Part shown: one piece after another, positions 1 to 12,055 of the stretch
How positions within the stretch are numbered: the first letter of the stretch is position 1
Layout of the letters: every line of letters begins with the position of its first letter
NCBI GenBank assembly: GCA_949987565.1
Contig: OX465102.1
Span: forward strand, 26,467,665 to 26,531,664
DNA from: Luidia sarsii
Lineage: Eukaryota; Echinodermata; Asteroidea; Paxillosida; Luidiidae
DNA: 64,000 nt
Direction: 5' to 3'
Position numbers and translations under genes: made by a program
Notes under the pieces: model-generated
What the model was told of the DNA's origin: nothing
Seen by the model: only the letters and a program-made list of their open reading frames with translations
Database searches by the model: none

Positions 1-698
1 ACGCCCATTAAAATTATTTGCTTGCATATGAACGTTCTTCCAGATAAATCACCACACACCAATGAAACATACCTGTACACGGACCTTAGGCGGGAGACTT
101 GTAAATGAATAATTATTCAGCGTGTTTTGTTTGATTTTTTGATCGAATTTATTTCCCCGAAATTTTTGCATGATTTATACACGACGAAACATGGACGCGC
201 CTTCAGGGTTTTGAGAATGCATTATATATAGTGCGTCTTATTCATAGCTTTGACGACTCGGCGAAGTCTTTTTCCTCGTCTTACCCTTACATAATTCACG
301 CGTTATTTACACATAACGTACCATACCAAGGTTTTGTAGCCTGATTTATAAGAAATAAATCAATGAACTATGTTTAGATTCATGTGTTTGAATGCACGGC
401 TGGTTTCCGGTTGTCTTCACTTGTATGTGTTCTATGCGTGTCTTCTATTTTGCATCTTAGAAAGTAAGGGGGTCCCGAAGGTAATGTTTCACGAAAGTTT
501 AGAACGGACCGCACAGGATGAAAATGTCGGACACTCTCCTTGTTTTCAGATTTGCATTTCGGGTTAAATCTGCGTTTGCGTGTAAGTCTGTAAGCGATTT
601 CATTGCAGCATTGGAGACAAGATGTGAGGATCGCCAAGTTGGCCCAAATGCGTGAGGAAGGTGAATAATGCTTCATTCCTCTCGCATTGAATTTAGAG
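1..698. other. No supported gene
   Basis: AT-rich sequence with only short accidental open frames. No splice-bounded exon, recognisable repeat or RNA gene was found. Confidence 0.5.
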
Positions 699-1304
699 AT
701 CAGCGTCTCCTGAGAAGGCACTTCGCTATCGCTGGTCAGTAAGGCGGGAGTCTTCAACAACCCGCATGCTTTGAAATCGTTCTAGACCCATTTATGAAGG
801 CTATAATAATTGCAACATCCAATGGGAAAATAGGGCTCAACCCAAACCGCTCCATAAACGAATAGTGCGAGCATGCAGCAATTCCTTCATGAAATATTAT
901 GTGCTATAGGTCCTACCTATATTTTTGTATGTGGAGGTTGTAATGTATAATGACTGTGTTGGAGAAAAGCCAGCAGTTGGGGATTGTCCATCTTGGGCGA
1001 TCAGCGTCTCCTGAGAAGGCAGTTCGCTAAGGGGCTGCCCAGCTACCGCCTGAGTTGTACCCCTCCACCTTCTCCACATGGAGTGCAGATCGCTGGTCAG
1101 ATGGACGGGAGTCTTCAACCACCTATACCGGTACTTGGGGTTCATCCCAGACCCCTCGACGAAGCCTATTGTGGCTGCAACCTCCCACTGGATGTCGGCC
1201 TCAACCCCAACTGCATCAAGACCGTAGGCTGAACGCAGCATTTTCCATGAATGACTTAAATGACTGTGTTGGAGAAAAGCCAGCAGTTGGGGATTGTTCA
1301 TCTT
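699..1304. repeat. Diverged tandem repeat, about 301-310 bp unit
   Basis: A segment beginning ATCAGCGTCTCCTGAGAAGG occurs at 699 and again at 1000, followed in both by related words such as GGGAGTCTTCAAC. A better conserved block of about 43 bp (GACTGTGTTGGAGAAAAGCC and following) lies at 951-993 and again at 1261-1304. This is a tandemly repeated noncoding unit, the left copy more degraded. The overlapping open frames on both strands (for example 897-1331 minus) follow the repeat and resemble no protein I know. Confidence 0.6.
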
Positions 1305-1310
1305 CGCGGG

Positions 1311-2658
1311 AGAGCATTGGGGTTTCTGCATTGGGCATTCCTGCTAGGTGTGACGGTAGGTCCTGGACCGTAATACAACCACGGGACACTCAGGAAACAT
1401 AACAATCTTGACTCGCAAAAAAAAGTTTGCTGATGGAAGTGGTATGATTTTATTCCTTTCACCAGTCACAGGGAAACAAACCTCCATAAGGTAAGGAGAG
1501 AGAAAATTGCCATTGCTCTTGTACAGGACAAATGTCGATTGTTCATCCTCTTTAGATAATCATTTTTGATTGTTTCATAATGCGAAATGTACGGAGGCTG
1601 CAGCTTTCAAAACAGTTCTGTTTAATTTCCAGAAAGAGAATGAGTTGAGTTCTAGAATATGTTAAAGTTAGAAGGAGACTTCGACTGAGGTAACTTTAAT
1701 GAATGAACGAACGAATAAACTCCGATATCTTGTGACATTCAAATGGCGGGGAGGACGTCTACGTTTGAAGATCCCATTGGCCTACCACCCGCTCATGCTC
1801 GATGCGAATCTGTAAAGAAGTTAGAGGTACAAGAACAAGTACATAAAATATCGGTTATATTGTATTCCTGGTCCATCATTTGTTTAGTCCAAGGATGCAA
1901 TGACATCCCTCATCACTATTCATGCAGCTATACCCTAGACGGCAGAACCACAATACGAATAATACCCCGGCAATGCGATCATTGGAGAGAGTTGGAGATG
2001 GGGCGGGGCTACACTTATTGCACACGCCAGCCAATGATAAACGTATACAATGTAACAGCTGTTATAATTATGCAAACATCGATGGGCAGTCCCTCGGCCA
2101 TAATGCATTGAAGTCACCAATGAAGGGCTTAAGATATTCAAGCGCGCGCCGTTGTTAGGATTGGGGAAGCCTATGCTTTGTGTTCCAATGTGGCTGCCGT
2201 CCATGTGTGATCAAGCAAGTGTAAGACTGCTCTCAATTGTTTGTACTTAGGCCTGCGTGGTTATTTTTGGTGTATACTATAAAAACCCGACGTCGTGACT
2301 GAAACTCGACTTCTTGGTTGTAACCTTGAACCAGTCAAGCGTGGCAGCATCTCGGGATACGGATGCGGCGAATACTCTCAGTAACACAGCAAGGGATTGA
2401 ACCTACATGTGTAGCAAATGCCCTTAGCGACCCGAAGGTAATTGGGTTGAGCTCAAATGCTGAGGGTTGTTTAAAAGACATGATTCATGGAATCACCGTG
2501 CCGACTCAAACTTCACTCTTGTTTCATGCCACGTATTACTTGTATTAAGAGAATACCAGTAAAAATATAATGCTATCGGACATCGGTGGGCGGTTTTTAA
2601 ACCACTTCAAGTTAAGCCTAAGGTTAAGCCGACCAATGGCAAAATTTATTTCCCTTAC
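1311..2658. other. No supported gene
   Basis: Contains open frames up to about 120 codons (1743-2111 plus) without recognisable domains, splice-consistent borders or repeat homology. I see nothing assignable. Confidence 0.4.
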
Positions 2659-2734
2659 CTTGTAGTGGAATTGTGGTCAGTCTATTGCCCTCCTTGATGT
2701 ATGTATCCGTGATTCTCGTGACGTGCGTTATAAT
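2659..2734 (-). CDS. Candidate internal exon of an unidentified minus-strand gene
   Basis: Read on the minus strand, TTTCAG is followed by 76 nt open in only one phase (entry phase 0, exit phase 1), then a strong donor GTAAGG. The 25 codons read as a plausible peptide (IITHVTRITDTYIKEG at its start), and the other two phases hit stops. Phase 0 entry matches the exit of the 42-nt exon candidate at 3289-3330. I do not recognise the family. A spliced transcript is inferred only. Confidence 0.4.
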
Positions 2735-3288
2735 CTGAAATAGCAAAAGATAAACATGATATCCATAAGCTTATGCGTTGACGGGCAACTCAAGCACACG
2801 AATATAATTATCAGACACCCTTAATTGCCATGAAATAATTTTGCTCATAAATGCACCGTAATCAGACGGATTTTTTGTTTTCCAGCTTTTAGAAAAGTGG
2901 TTTTCAATTATGTTTCAATTAAATTATTACTAAAATTATGTCCGTGGTAATCAGGGGCGCTGTTCTTGACGTCATGGCGTGAACCAGGCCCTTTACATGT
3001 TCGCTTTCGGGAAAAACATCTGTACATCTGTACATCAGAGTGGTTCCCTGATGTGATGCCTTGTGTGTGACAAGTCTTCGTTTTCTTCTAATGAAAACTT
3101 CGTGCGAACGTGAATGGCCGAGGTGATCTTTTACCGGTTCTTTCTTCATAATCCGATGAACTTTCGGTCAAGAAATTGGATCGAGATTCTGATATTCGAA
3201 ATCATGATTTTTGATTTCTAATCGCTCAATTTTTCTCAAATTGTTCAGTGATTTTATTATATATATTTTTTGTTTACAGTTGTCTTAC

Positions 3289-3330
3289 CGACTTTTGGAT
3301 GACGTACACCCTTTCCATTACGAAAATAAC
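3289..3330 (-). CDS. Candidate 42-nt exon, unidentified minus-strand gene
   Basis: On the minus strand TTTCATTTCAG precedes 42 nt (14 codons, VIFVMERVYVIQKS in phase 0) and the donor GTAAGA follows. Its length is a multiple of three and its phase matches the next candidate exon at 2659-2734. Function unknown; it could be part of a cytoplasmic tail. Confidence 0.35.
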
Positions 3331-3564
3331 CTGAAATGAAAGCAGTTTTAATTCAAAAGTTCATATATGTTTGAAGAGAAGACCTTCTTAAACTATAGTC
3401 AATCTCCAGGAAATTCACGGGAATTTTAGACCAATAGTCCGCTCGGTGCAGGCAGAACATGAGCAAAATAATACTACCCTACAAGTTTGGACCAACTCCT
3501 GGCTTTTTGCAACTCTTGACTGGCAGGTGATAATGACTCCTAAAAAGCAAGGGCTCATATTTAC

Positions 3565-3808
3565 AAAACCTGGTTAAGGCTTCGGCTCCGGCTCCGGCTC
3601 CGTCTCTGTTATCCAAAAGCTGAACACAAAGGTGGGAGTTCTTTGCTGAAGTTGAAGCTTTGGATTTGTGTTCTGAAAATGCAGTGTAACATTAAAAACA
3701 CGAAGCCAAAGGCCTGTCGTTCTTTGTGCCTTGTACTTTAAAATGAACTAAAGAAAGACCGACAAAGCCTGAGCCTGAGCGTTAGCCGGGTTTTGGAAAA
3801 GCGCCCAG
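3565..3808. mobile_element. MITE-like element, GGC-rich inverted ends (family 2, copy a)
   Basis: The left arm reads AAGGCTTCGGCTCCGGCTCC and the right arm ends CCGGGTTTTGGAAAAGCGCC, an inverted pair about 30-40 bp long. The interior words (CTCTGTTATCCAAAAGCTGA, GAAGCTTTGG, GCCTTGTACTT) recur in copies near 4.6, 16.9, 18.2 and 58.6 kb. No coding capacity; a non-autonomous DNA transposon by structure. Confidence 0.6.
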
Positions 3809-4146
3809 CTGTGTATGTACTGGTGAAAGGAAAAGCCAATTCATGTGATCTATGTCTTGTCTCCATTATTTAAATCCTAGGGTAAAACTGGTCCTGTCTT
3901 TTTGATTTGTTTGTCAGTTTTGTCAATTTTGGTTTTGTTGCTGTATACCACGGCGATACTACAGTGGACTACGTGGTCTACAAAATGTATTGACCGCCTG
4001 ACGTCATAATTGTTTTCGAATTGTTAAATTGATTTGCCGAAACGTATTCCATGATGAAGCACAGATTCTTGTGAGATTTGAGGAAACAGTATAACTTCAA
4101 AAATATTATAATGTAGCAAGTCATTGGACATCTAAAGAGAACTTAC

Positions 4147-4176
4147 CCCGATCCTCTGATTCAAGAACTACGGGAC
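4147..4176 (-). CDS. Candidate 30-nt phase 1-1 exon (copy 1)
   Basis: Minus strand: TATCACAG, then 30 nt, then GTAAGT. In phase 1 it reads about PVVLESEDR. A related 45-nt candidate lies in the second copy of the duplication (5205-5249). Short symmetric exons of this kind encode the stalk in gene A, so a membrane-proximal linker is possible but unproven. Confidence 0.3.
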
Positions 4177-4635
4177 CTGTGATAGAATCGTGCAACGAAA
4201 AATTGTATTACCTGTACGGTCATCAAGATCAACTAGATCAGCAATGCTGCCATTGCTCTATATTGAAATATTACTGCTTGCATTATGTAAACCTTGTGGC
4301 CGACATTTCTTGTGGACGAGGGAAGTGACAAGCTGTTGTTAATAATCGAGGTAGTTTGCAGCCAAAAATGTAAGATGTCTAATTGTTACTTAGCTGCTGT
4401 TATGTTCAGCTACACTGGCTGATCTTGGACATTGGTGCAACTCTTGACTGGCAGGTGAATGTATACTCCTAAAAGGCCAGGAATGGGTTTCATAAAGCCT
4501 TGCCATATATCGTGTAACTCAACTCAAGATGAATAACCCATCGTAAATTGAAATGAGTCGTATATGGTATGGTCTGTGCATCGCTAATGGACTTCCTATT
4601 GGCTGTACGAAACGATGGGTTTTGTGAAATCGACC

Positions 4636-4848
4636 ACTGGGCTTCGGCTTCGTCTCTGTTATCAGAAAGCTGAAAAACAGGTTGATAAAGTTGAAGCTTT
4701 ATATTTTTTCTCAAAATGCAGTATAACAGTGCAGTAAGATGCTGAAGGCCTGCCGTTTTACTGTGCCTATTACGCCTTGTAAAATAGACAAAAGAAAGAA
4801 ATATACAGCCGGATCCTGAGCCTTAGACGGGTTTTATATAAGGACCCA
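4636..4848. mobile_element. MITE-like element (family 2, copy b)
   Basis: The left arm is GGGCTTCGGCTTCGTCTCTG, the interior shares GTTATCAGAAAGCTGAA and GAAGCTTTAT with copy a, and the right arm is CTGAGCCTTAGACGGGTTTT. It sits at the matching place in the second copy of the tandem duplication. Non-coding. Confidence 0.55.
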
Positions 4849-5204
4849 TGCTAGCTGTTGGTGGACTGGAGAAGGGAATGCCTTTATAAAACATCTGCTT
4901 TAACTATGTCTGGTCGTATTTAGTAAGCATCTGGGGAAAAGAGGCCGTTGTTTTTTCCAGTTTCTTTGTCAGTTTCGTAAATTTGATTCTCTTGCCTGTA
5001 TACCACGCCGATACTATAGTGGACTAAGTTGTCTCCAAATGTATGGACAGCCTGAGGTCGCATTTGTTTTAAACTTTGTTAATTGATTTGCTAAAACGTA
5101 TTGCACAATGAATCACCTAATTATTAGGGTGATATTGGAGGCAATATTTTGACTCCAATAATGTCATAATGTAGCAAGCCATTGGACATCTAAAGGGAAC
5201 TTAC

Positions 5205-5249
5205 TCCGATCCTCCACTTTAGCAGAGGCCATCTCCCGAACTGAGGTAC
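5205..5249 (-). CDS. Candidate 45-nt phase 1-1 exon (copy 2)
   Basis: Minus strand: CTATAACAG, then 45 nt, then GTAAGT. Phase 1 reads about TSVREMASAKVEDR. It shares the GAGGATCGG end with the 30-nt candidate at 4147-4176 and lies in the second copy of the duplicated block. Exon status is inferred from borders, phase symmetry and duplication only. Confidence 0.3.
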
Positions 5250-5349
5250 CTGTTATAGAATCGTGCAAAGAAAAAAATTGTATTACCTGTACGGTCATCA
5301 AGACTGAACGCACTAGTGCATGTGAGTGGTTCGACCACAAATATTACAT

Positions 5350-6175
5350 GATTACATCAACAAAATAAGCAATGCTACCATGGCTCGATATTCAAATATT
5401 ATTGTTTGCATACGTAAGCATCGAAATGATTCACTACGGTGCATGGGTGAATTGCTTCCCTGCATTTGATATTCTGCTAAAACGGCGGGAAATTGACGAG
5501 AAGAAAAATTGTCAACACCACAACCATGGCAATATTGTGCTAGTTGACAGGTAATGAAGAGCATTATAAACTTGCAGTGAAGGAGTTAAAGTTTGACAGT
5601 TGTCAGTGCCGCACCCAAACAGAGGAAACAACATCCCAGTTAAGCGCAGGACCGTTTGGCATTGAAACATAATATACCGCCCTAACGTGCCTAGGTGGAG
5701 TTTTGTAGAGGGCATTATCTGTCTGGCCTGTTGGAAGAGCAACCGCATTTTGTTCTTGCTGTTGGGAACGGAAAATCCACCAATAAGCGCAGAAATTCCG
5801 CTCTAGCTCTTTAAGCGCTGAGTGCTCGCTTACAGGATCCATTCATTGAATGATGTGGTTACAACGTCCCGTAAACACAGAATTCCGCGCCTAGTAGAGC
5901 CATGAATTTTGGCCTTGAGCCAAAAGCCTTTCAAACGGGGCCTCTATCAGAAGGGGAATATTTTGTCAGTTATTCACTCTTCTTTCCAGACCACCAAGCG
6001 GCCGTCGACTGGACGAGCAGCCCGGCGATCAGGAGACAGCAAACCATAGAAAGCTTCATTGTGACGGCAGTTGGTTCAGCGCGGGATTGGAAATCTCTCA
6101 GATGTATCTAAAAACAGAATAACGAAACTGCCGTTGCCGACAACAATTATTAAACGTCTCCGCGGTTACTGCAGG
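5350..6175. other. No supported gene
   Basis: Several overlapping open frames of 70-80 codons on both strands, none with recognisable domains or consistent splice signals. Confidence 0.4.
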
Positions 6176-6545
6176 ACAGAATAGACCAAGTGCAGGACGT
6201 GAAAGGACGGGACAGGGCAGAACATGATAGCATAAGACAATGCAGGACAGGACAGAATACGACACAATCAGACATAGGACATGGGGAAGGAATGGGACAG
6301 AGCGGGACAAAATGCGACGGAACGGGACAACACGGGGCACGCTATATCATGACAGGACACATAGAAGAGAATAGAACGGGACAGGTGAGGGTAGGGGAGA
6401 ACAAGGCAGGTTGGGACACGGCAGGAGAGGACACAGCAGAACTAAGCCGAACAGGAACGGAGAAGATGTAACGCGACATGACAGAGCAGTGTGAGAAAAG
6501 ACTGGACGGGACATGACAGGACAGAAGGGGCAGTTCGGGACAGAT
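6176..6545. repeat. Degenerate GGGACAGGACA short tandem repeat
   Basis: About 370 bp made of loosely repeated words such as GGACAGGACAG, GGGACAGAGCGGGACA and CAGGACAG, with period near 10 bp and many substitutions. The open frames here (6190-6471 plus, 6098-6340 minus) are products of the repeat. Confidence 0.7.
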
Positions 6546-6559
6546 CAGAAATGTAAAAC

Positions 6560-8714
6560 AAGTGAACGTCCATGGACGCTATACCCATTAATCATTGGCA
6601 CTGCATCGTCTCGATTAATACAATAGTTTTAGTTACACCGACAACGAGTTGTTACACTTACCAGCTTGGAGACGAATTCGCAGATGCTGAAGTCCCAGCA
6701 GAGTGCTGCCTTTTATCGAAGTTTGTCTCATCAATATTCATGGTTTCATGACTAGTCTAAAGATGACGGCGTGGTTGAATCGGACGTGGACACTCGCGCT
6801 GGTTCCGCGGTTATGGACGTTCCCAGCGCGCCGTTGCTATACGCACTGCTTTCACAGCCGACCAATCACGGTCCTGGTAAATGGTGAGTGATGGCCCAAC
6901 ATCGACAAGGTCGATCAGGTGATCGCTCAATGGCGGCTTGTCTGTGATCGTGCTGCCCCTCCCAAGTCATGTGATATCTTGGTATCGGCTGTTTGGCGTG
7001 ATGATATACCACTGTGCTTCAGGTTCTGCAAGGTATACAGTAGAAGCCTTTTGATCATCTCAAAGGCAAAGAGGTAGGACCTCTCTCAAATGCTGCCAAG
7101 GCTAGACCTTCTTAAAAGATGAAACAACGGATAGAAGCAGTAAGACGCGAATCACATTGTTACGCCAGAAACATATTGGTTGCGTAACGCAGACTCATGC
7201 AATGTAGCTTTCTCCTCCCCAGCCCCTTTTTATGTTTACGCTATAAAGGGTGCCTCTAGTGCTCTGAGAAAAACAAGAGCGTGACATTTTGATGTCCAGA
7301 TATCAAATCATGCTACATGCGATGTAGGCACCCTTTGTGTAGGCCTGAGTAATTATATAATGCCTGCAAGTCTGTAACTCTTGAGTGCCTTCTATTGAAA
7401 GTTCATGGTTTGGGTTTGTTGGCAACCCAGACAAAACAACGTCTATTTTCTGCATAATAATATCTGTCTACTGGGATTTTACTTATTTTCCCCTTATTTT
7501 CCCCGGTATTAATCTAAAATCTTGCTGGCAAAATGTTACTGCACCTCCTTCACCATGAAAGAGTGGTGAAAATACGTAAATTCACAATAGTTCTCGTATT
7601 AGTAGAAATTTTAACTTACAGTTAAAAAAAATCGTGATTTCGTGATACGAAGGCCTACTGGTGGCGCGTATGCAGGAATAGTGAAGTGCGTATTCTGTAC
7701 AAAGGTGTCCATTGGCACTGCTAGACGTAGTCTGGTAGACACAATAATAGCGTCACAAAATTATGATTTCTGGAAAAGTCCAATCTTTGAGTAAGTGGTT
7801 GTTCAGTACTACTTTCAGTGGTTGTTCAGACAGTATAACATTTCAACATATATTAATTATTCTTGCGGTCTATTGTGGATTAAGGATTTCCCTATAAGGT
7901 GAGGTTATAGAACTAACGTATTTCCCATCTTCACCAGGTCAGTTAAAAACATCGATTTGTTTGGGTCCGGGGTGGTTTTCAGCCCCTTAGAGGTTCATTA
8001 GCAGAACCACCGGCGTCCCGTTACAATGTCGAGTTGAGCGCCTTTAGTGCACGTCACACGTTAACGCACTTTCAATGTCAATGACCGTATCATCATCCCG
8101 AAAAATCTACGAAAGATTATTGAGTATTATCGTTTTGTACAAGCTGTTTAAAAAATTATGAACAATTTCCCAACCGAACCAGCACTGCACCACATAGGGC
8201 GAATAATCTTGTTCATTGCAGTCTAAAGCAACGAAAGTCCAAAATAGAACTGTTGAAGGCAAGAGCTCCTGACCCCTGCCTCCCATTGCACTTTGGCAGT
8301 GAAAAACAATGACCTAGAGTCTTGAAAGCATTAGCCTATAATTGTAAGACTACTACCGATCGTGCTCAGGGAACCACCTCGTCAAGGATTGGGGTAATCT
8401 GCTGGTTTTACAGATCTCTACTACTCTAACCATTCCCGTAATGCATACCTTACTGATCATGTTGGTTGTGGTTGATTTTTTTCCTCACCAGATGACCAAA
8501 AAACATGCAGTCTTAGGGTATCAAATCCAGATGCTAGTTCGAGCAACTTTGTTTCTGTTCTTGTTGGTGGCAAAATCCTATATAAAATGAGTAGGGCTAT
8601 TGGTTTTTCGCGTAAAACTTCGCATTTCAAGATTTCTTTTCCTGGGCGCCTTGAAAAATTAAAATCTTGATAATCTTGATCGTTTAAAATAAAACAATCA
8701 CCGAAAAATAAAAT
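6560..8714. other. No supported gene
   Basis: Mostly AT-rich unique-looking sequence. A minus-strand donor-like GTAAGT at about 6660 follows a short open stretch, but no acceptor or partner exon could be fixed. Confidence 0.35.
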
Positions 8715-10965
8715 CCAAAGAAATCACACGAGAGATGTGACTCGGACACGAGAGACGTGACTCGGACACAAGAGATGTGACTCGGACGGGAGCGGTGTGA
8801 CTCGAACACGAGAGATGTGACTCGGACACGAGAGATGTGACTCGGACACGAGAGATGCTACTCTGACACGAGAGATGTGACTCGGACACGAGAGATTTTA
8901 CTCGGACACAATACATGTAACTAGGACACAAGTGATGTGACTCGGACACAATACATGTAACTAGGACACAAGTGATGTGACTCGGACTTGGGATATGTGA
9001 CTCAGACAAAATAGATGTGACTGAGACACGATATATAGACACGATGTGACTCGGACACGAGAGATGTGACTCGGACACGAGAGATGTGACTCGGACACGA
9101 GAGATGTGACTCTGACACGAGAGATGTGACTCTGACACGAGAGTTTTGACTCGGACACGAGAGATTAGACGCAAACACGAGAGATGTGACTCGGACACGA
9201 GAGATGTGATTCGGACACGAGAGACGTGACTCGGACACGAGAGATGTGACTCGGACACAAGAGATGTGACTCGGACACGAGAGATGTGACTCGGACACGA
9301 GAGATGTGACTCTGACACGAGAGATGTGACTCGGACACGAGAGATGTGACTCGGACACAAGAGATGTGACTCAGACACGAGGGATGTGACTCGGACACGA
9401 GAGATGTGATTCGGACACGAGAGATGTGACTCGGACACGAGAGATGTGACTCGGACACGAGAGATGTGACTCGGACACGAGAGATGTGACTCGGACACGA
9501 GAGATGCTACTCGGACACAAGAGATGTGACTCGGACACGAGAGACGTGACTCGGACATGAGAGATATGATTCGGACACGAGAGACGTGACTCGAACACGA
9601 GAGATGTGACTCGGACACGAGAGACGTGACTCGGACACGAGAGATGTGACTCGGACACGAGAGATGTGACTCGGACACGAGAGATGTGACTCGGACACGA
9701 GAGATGCTACTCGGAAACAAGAGATGTGACGCAGACACGAGGGATGTGACTCGGACAAGAGAGATGTAATTCGGACACGAGAGATGTGATTCGGACACGA
9801 GAGATGTGACTCGGACACGAGAGATGTGACTCTGACACGAGAGATGTGACTCTGACACGAGAGTTTTGACTCGGACACGAGAGATTAGACGCAAACACGA
9901 GAGATGTGACTCGGACACAAGAGATGTGACTCGGACACGAGAGATGTGACTCTGACACGAGAGATGTGACTCGGACACGAGAGATGTGACTCGGACACAA
10001 GAGATGTGACTCAGACACGAGGGATGTGACTCGGACACGAGAGATGTGATTCGGACACGAGAGATGTGACTCGGACACGAGAGATGTGACTCGGACACGA
10101 GAGATGTGACTCGGACACGAGAGATGTGACTCGGACACGAGAGATGCTACTCGGACACAAGAGATGTGACTCGGACACGAGAGACGTGACTCGGACATGA
10201 GAGATATGATTCGGACACGAGAGACGTGACTCGAACACGAGAGATGTGACTCGGACACGAGAGACGTGACTCGGACACGAGAGATGTGACTCGGACACGA
10301 GAGATGTGACTCGGACACGAGAGATGTGACTCGGACACGAGAGATGCTACTCGGAAACAAGAGATGTGACGCAGACACGAGGGATGTGACTCGGACAAGA
10401 GAGATGTAATTCGGACACGAGAGATGTGATTCGGACACGAGAGACGTGACTCGGACACGAGAGATGTGACTCGGACACAAGAGATGTGACTCGGACACGA
10501 GAGATGCTACTCGGAAACAAGAGATGTGACGCAGACACGAGAGAAGTGACTCGGACACGAGAGACGTGACTTGGACACAAGAGATGTGACTCTGACACGA
10601 GAGATGTGACTCAGACACGAGAGATGTGACTCGGACACGAGGGATTTTACTAGGACACAATACATGTGACTAGGACACAAGTGATGTGACTCGGACTTGG
10701 GATATGTGACTCAGACAAAATAGATGTGACTGAGACACGATATATGTTACTCGGACTCGAGAGACCTGACTCTGACACGAGAGATGTGACTCAGACACGA
10801 GAGATGTGACTCGGACACGAGAGATTTTACTAGGACACAATACATGTGACTAGGACACAAGTGATGTGACTCGGACTTGGGATATGTGACTCAGACAAAA
10901 TAGATGTGACTGAGACACGATATCTGTTACTCGGACTCGAGAGACCTGACTCAGACACGAGATTT
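8715..10965. repeat. Minisatellite, 20-bp unit, about 110 copies
   Basis: The unit is GAGATGTGACTCGGACACGA, so three units fill 60 bp exactly. Variant units (GAGATGCTAC, TCGGAAACAA, GAGTTTTGAC, GCAAACACGA) recur at fixed distances: 9501/10141 and 9701/10341 are 640 bp apart, 9131/9851 are 720 bp apart. A block with AATACATG and CTTGGGATATG appears near 8890-9030, 10640-10770 and 10820-10950. The long minus frames are a by-product: a 20-bp unit read in any of three frames gives the same 20-residue period (SESHLSCPSHISRVRVTSLV). Confidence 0.93.
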
Positions 10966-11211
10966 GTCGCGACTCGAATAGAAAGACAGATCCGTGCCGT
11001 CAGAGTCGAGGGGTTTGTGTCTCAGTGTGCGCACTTTCAATTTGTCCCCGACGAATTAGCTCACACAATTCAGTCAATTAAATTGTGCAATACCAGAGGT
11101 AGGCCCTTTTCCTAAATAATTTATTTCCTTTCCATGTTAATGTGAATATACGATGCCATTGAAATTTGCGGTATGCGGTCCGCTATTGAAATGGGGCAAG
11201 CACGTACAGTA

Positions 11212-11457
11212 TGTAACTCCGGCACAATGACATGAGGAATATCCCACCAAAACACTGTTTGTGTAAACAACGCCTGAAGTTGAAGTATCTTCATAATTCG
11301 ATTACAAAGTGCTTTTATTTTTGTATTTTCGGAATTTTTTAATATTAGAGGAAATTTTGATATCATTTGAAAGCTAATGGTATACTCTATCACATCATTA
11401 GAAAATCTCAAAATCTCAAAAGTGGGGTTATTCCTCATTATGCTGTGCCGGGTCACA
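11212..11457 (+). mobile_element. MITE family 1 copy (GTGACCCGGCACAGC ends), 246 bp
   Basis: The left end is degraded (TGTAACTCCGGCACAATGAC) and the right end is TATGCTGTGCCGGGTCACA. Each end reads outward through ATGAGGAATA / TATTCCTCAT. The interior words (GAAAGCTAATGGTATACTC, ATCATTAGAAAATCTCAAAA) are shared with the other four copies. TA flanks both ends. No coding capacity. Confidence 0.75.
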
Positions 11458-11589
11458 TATTGCCATTTTTATCTTGTTAAACTCTGAATCAGTATTTGCT
11501 TTGGGGATGTGTCAAGTTTTCGTAGCTTCCCTATATATGATGTATACGTAATTCATTTCAATAATTAAAAAAAAACAGTGTTTGAAGAT

Positions 11590-12055
11590 AAATGGCAAAG
11601 AAAACTCTAGATAGACCGGCATCTGATCCCGAGATCTCTGGTTTTGCCTACAAACGCTCTTACTTTACATATGTGACCCGGCACAGCGACATGAGGAATA
11701 TCCAACCAAAACACTTTTCGAGTAAACAACGCCTGTAGTCAAAGTATCTTCTCAATTCGATACAAAAGAAATAAATTTGTTGTTGTATTTTCGTAAAGTT
11801 AATGTGTTGGAGGATTTTATTTCCGAAATCGTCTCTAAATGTTGAAAAAAAGTTGAGTATTTGTGTACTGTTTTCATGAAAATGTAAAGTTTTTGAATGG
11901 AGTTAGAATGGCGCTGCTATTTTGAAAGCTAATGGTATACTCTTTCACATCATTAGAAAATATCAAAATCTCAAATGTGGGGGTTATTCCTCATTATGCT
12001 GTGCCGGGTCACATGTGTGGACCTTAGATAACGGCCGTCCCTGAAAGTCAACTAG
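11590..12055 (-). mobile_element. SINE family 1 copy split by a MITE
   Basis: The minus-oriented SINE starts with TGGCAAAGAAAACTCTAGAT and continues to about 11670. It is interrupted by a MITE at 11672-12013 and resumes as CCTTAGATAACGGCCGTCCC...AAGTCAACTAGT. The two halves match the continuous copies at 22880-23070 and 23685-23885. The tRNA-like part holds the B-box-like word (reverse of GATCCCGAGATC). Confidence 0.55.
11672..12013 (+). mobile_element. MITE family 1 copy, 342 bp, nested in a SINE
   Basis: It begins TGTGACCCGGCACAGC and ends GCTGTGCCGGGTCACA, giving inverted ends of about 30 bp that include ATGAGGAATA. Its interior matches the copies at 21.8 and 40.2 kb (TTGGAGGATTTTAT, GGAGTTAGA). 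No open frame. The flanks are two halves of one SINE copy. Confidence 0.8.

Larger units (their letters stand above)
3500..5320. repeat. Tandem duplication of about 1 kb containing exon candidates
   Basis: The block from about 3505 recurs from about 4438: GCAACTCTTGACTGGCAGGT, then a MITE copy, then a segment around TGTATACCACGGCGATACTA, then a segment around CATTGGACATCTAAAG with a minus-strand donor. Each copy carries one short minus-strand exon candidate (4147-4176 and 5205-5249). Because each copy also carries the MITE, the MITE probably preceded the duplication. Confidence 0.6.

Noticed and set aside
1743..2111. 122-codon plus frame
   Set aside because: Unrecognised, with competing open frames on both strands over the same bases and no splice context.
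8698..10660. Long minus-strand frames (up to 466 codons) rich in SESHLSCPSHISRVRV
   Set aside because: They are translations of the 20-bp minisatellite; all frames give the same period, with no start context, domain or splice structure.
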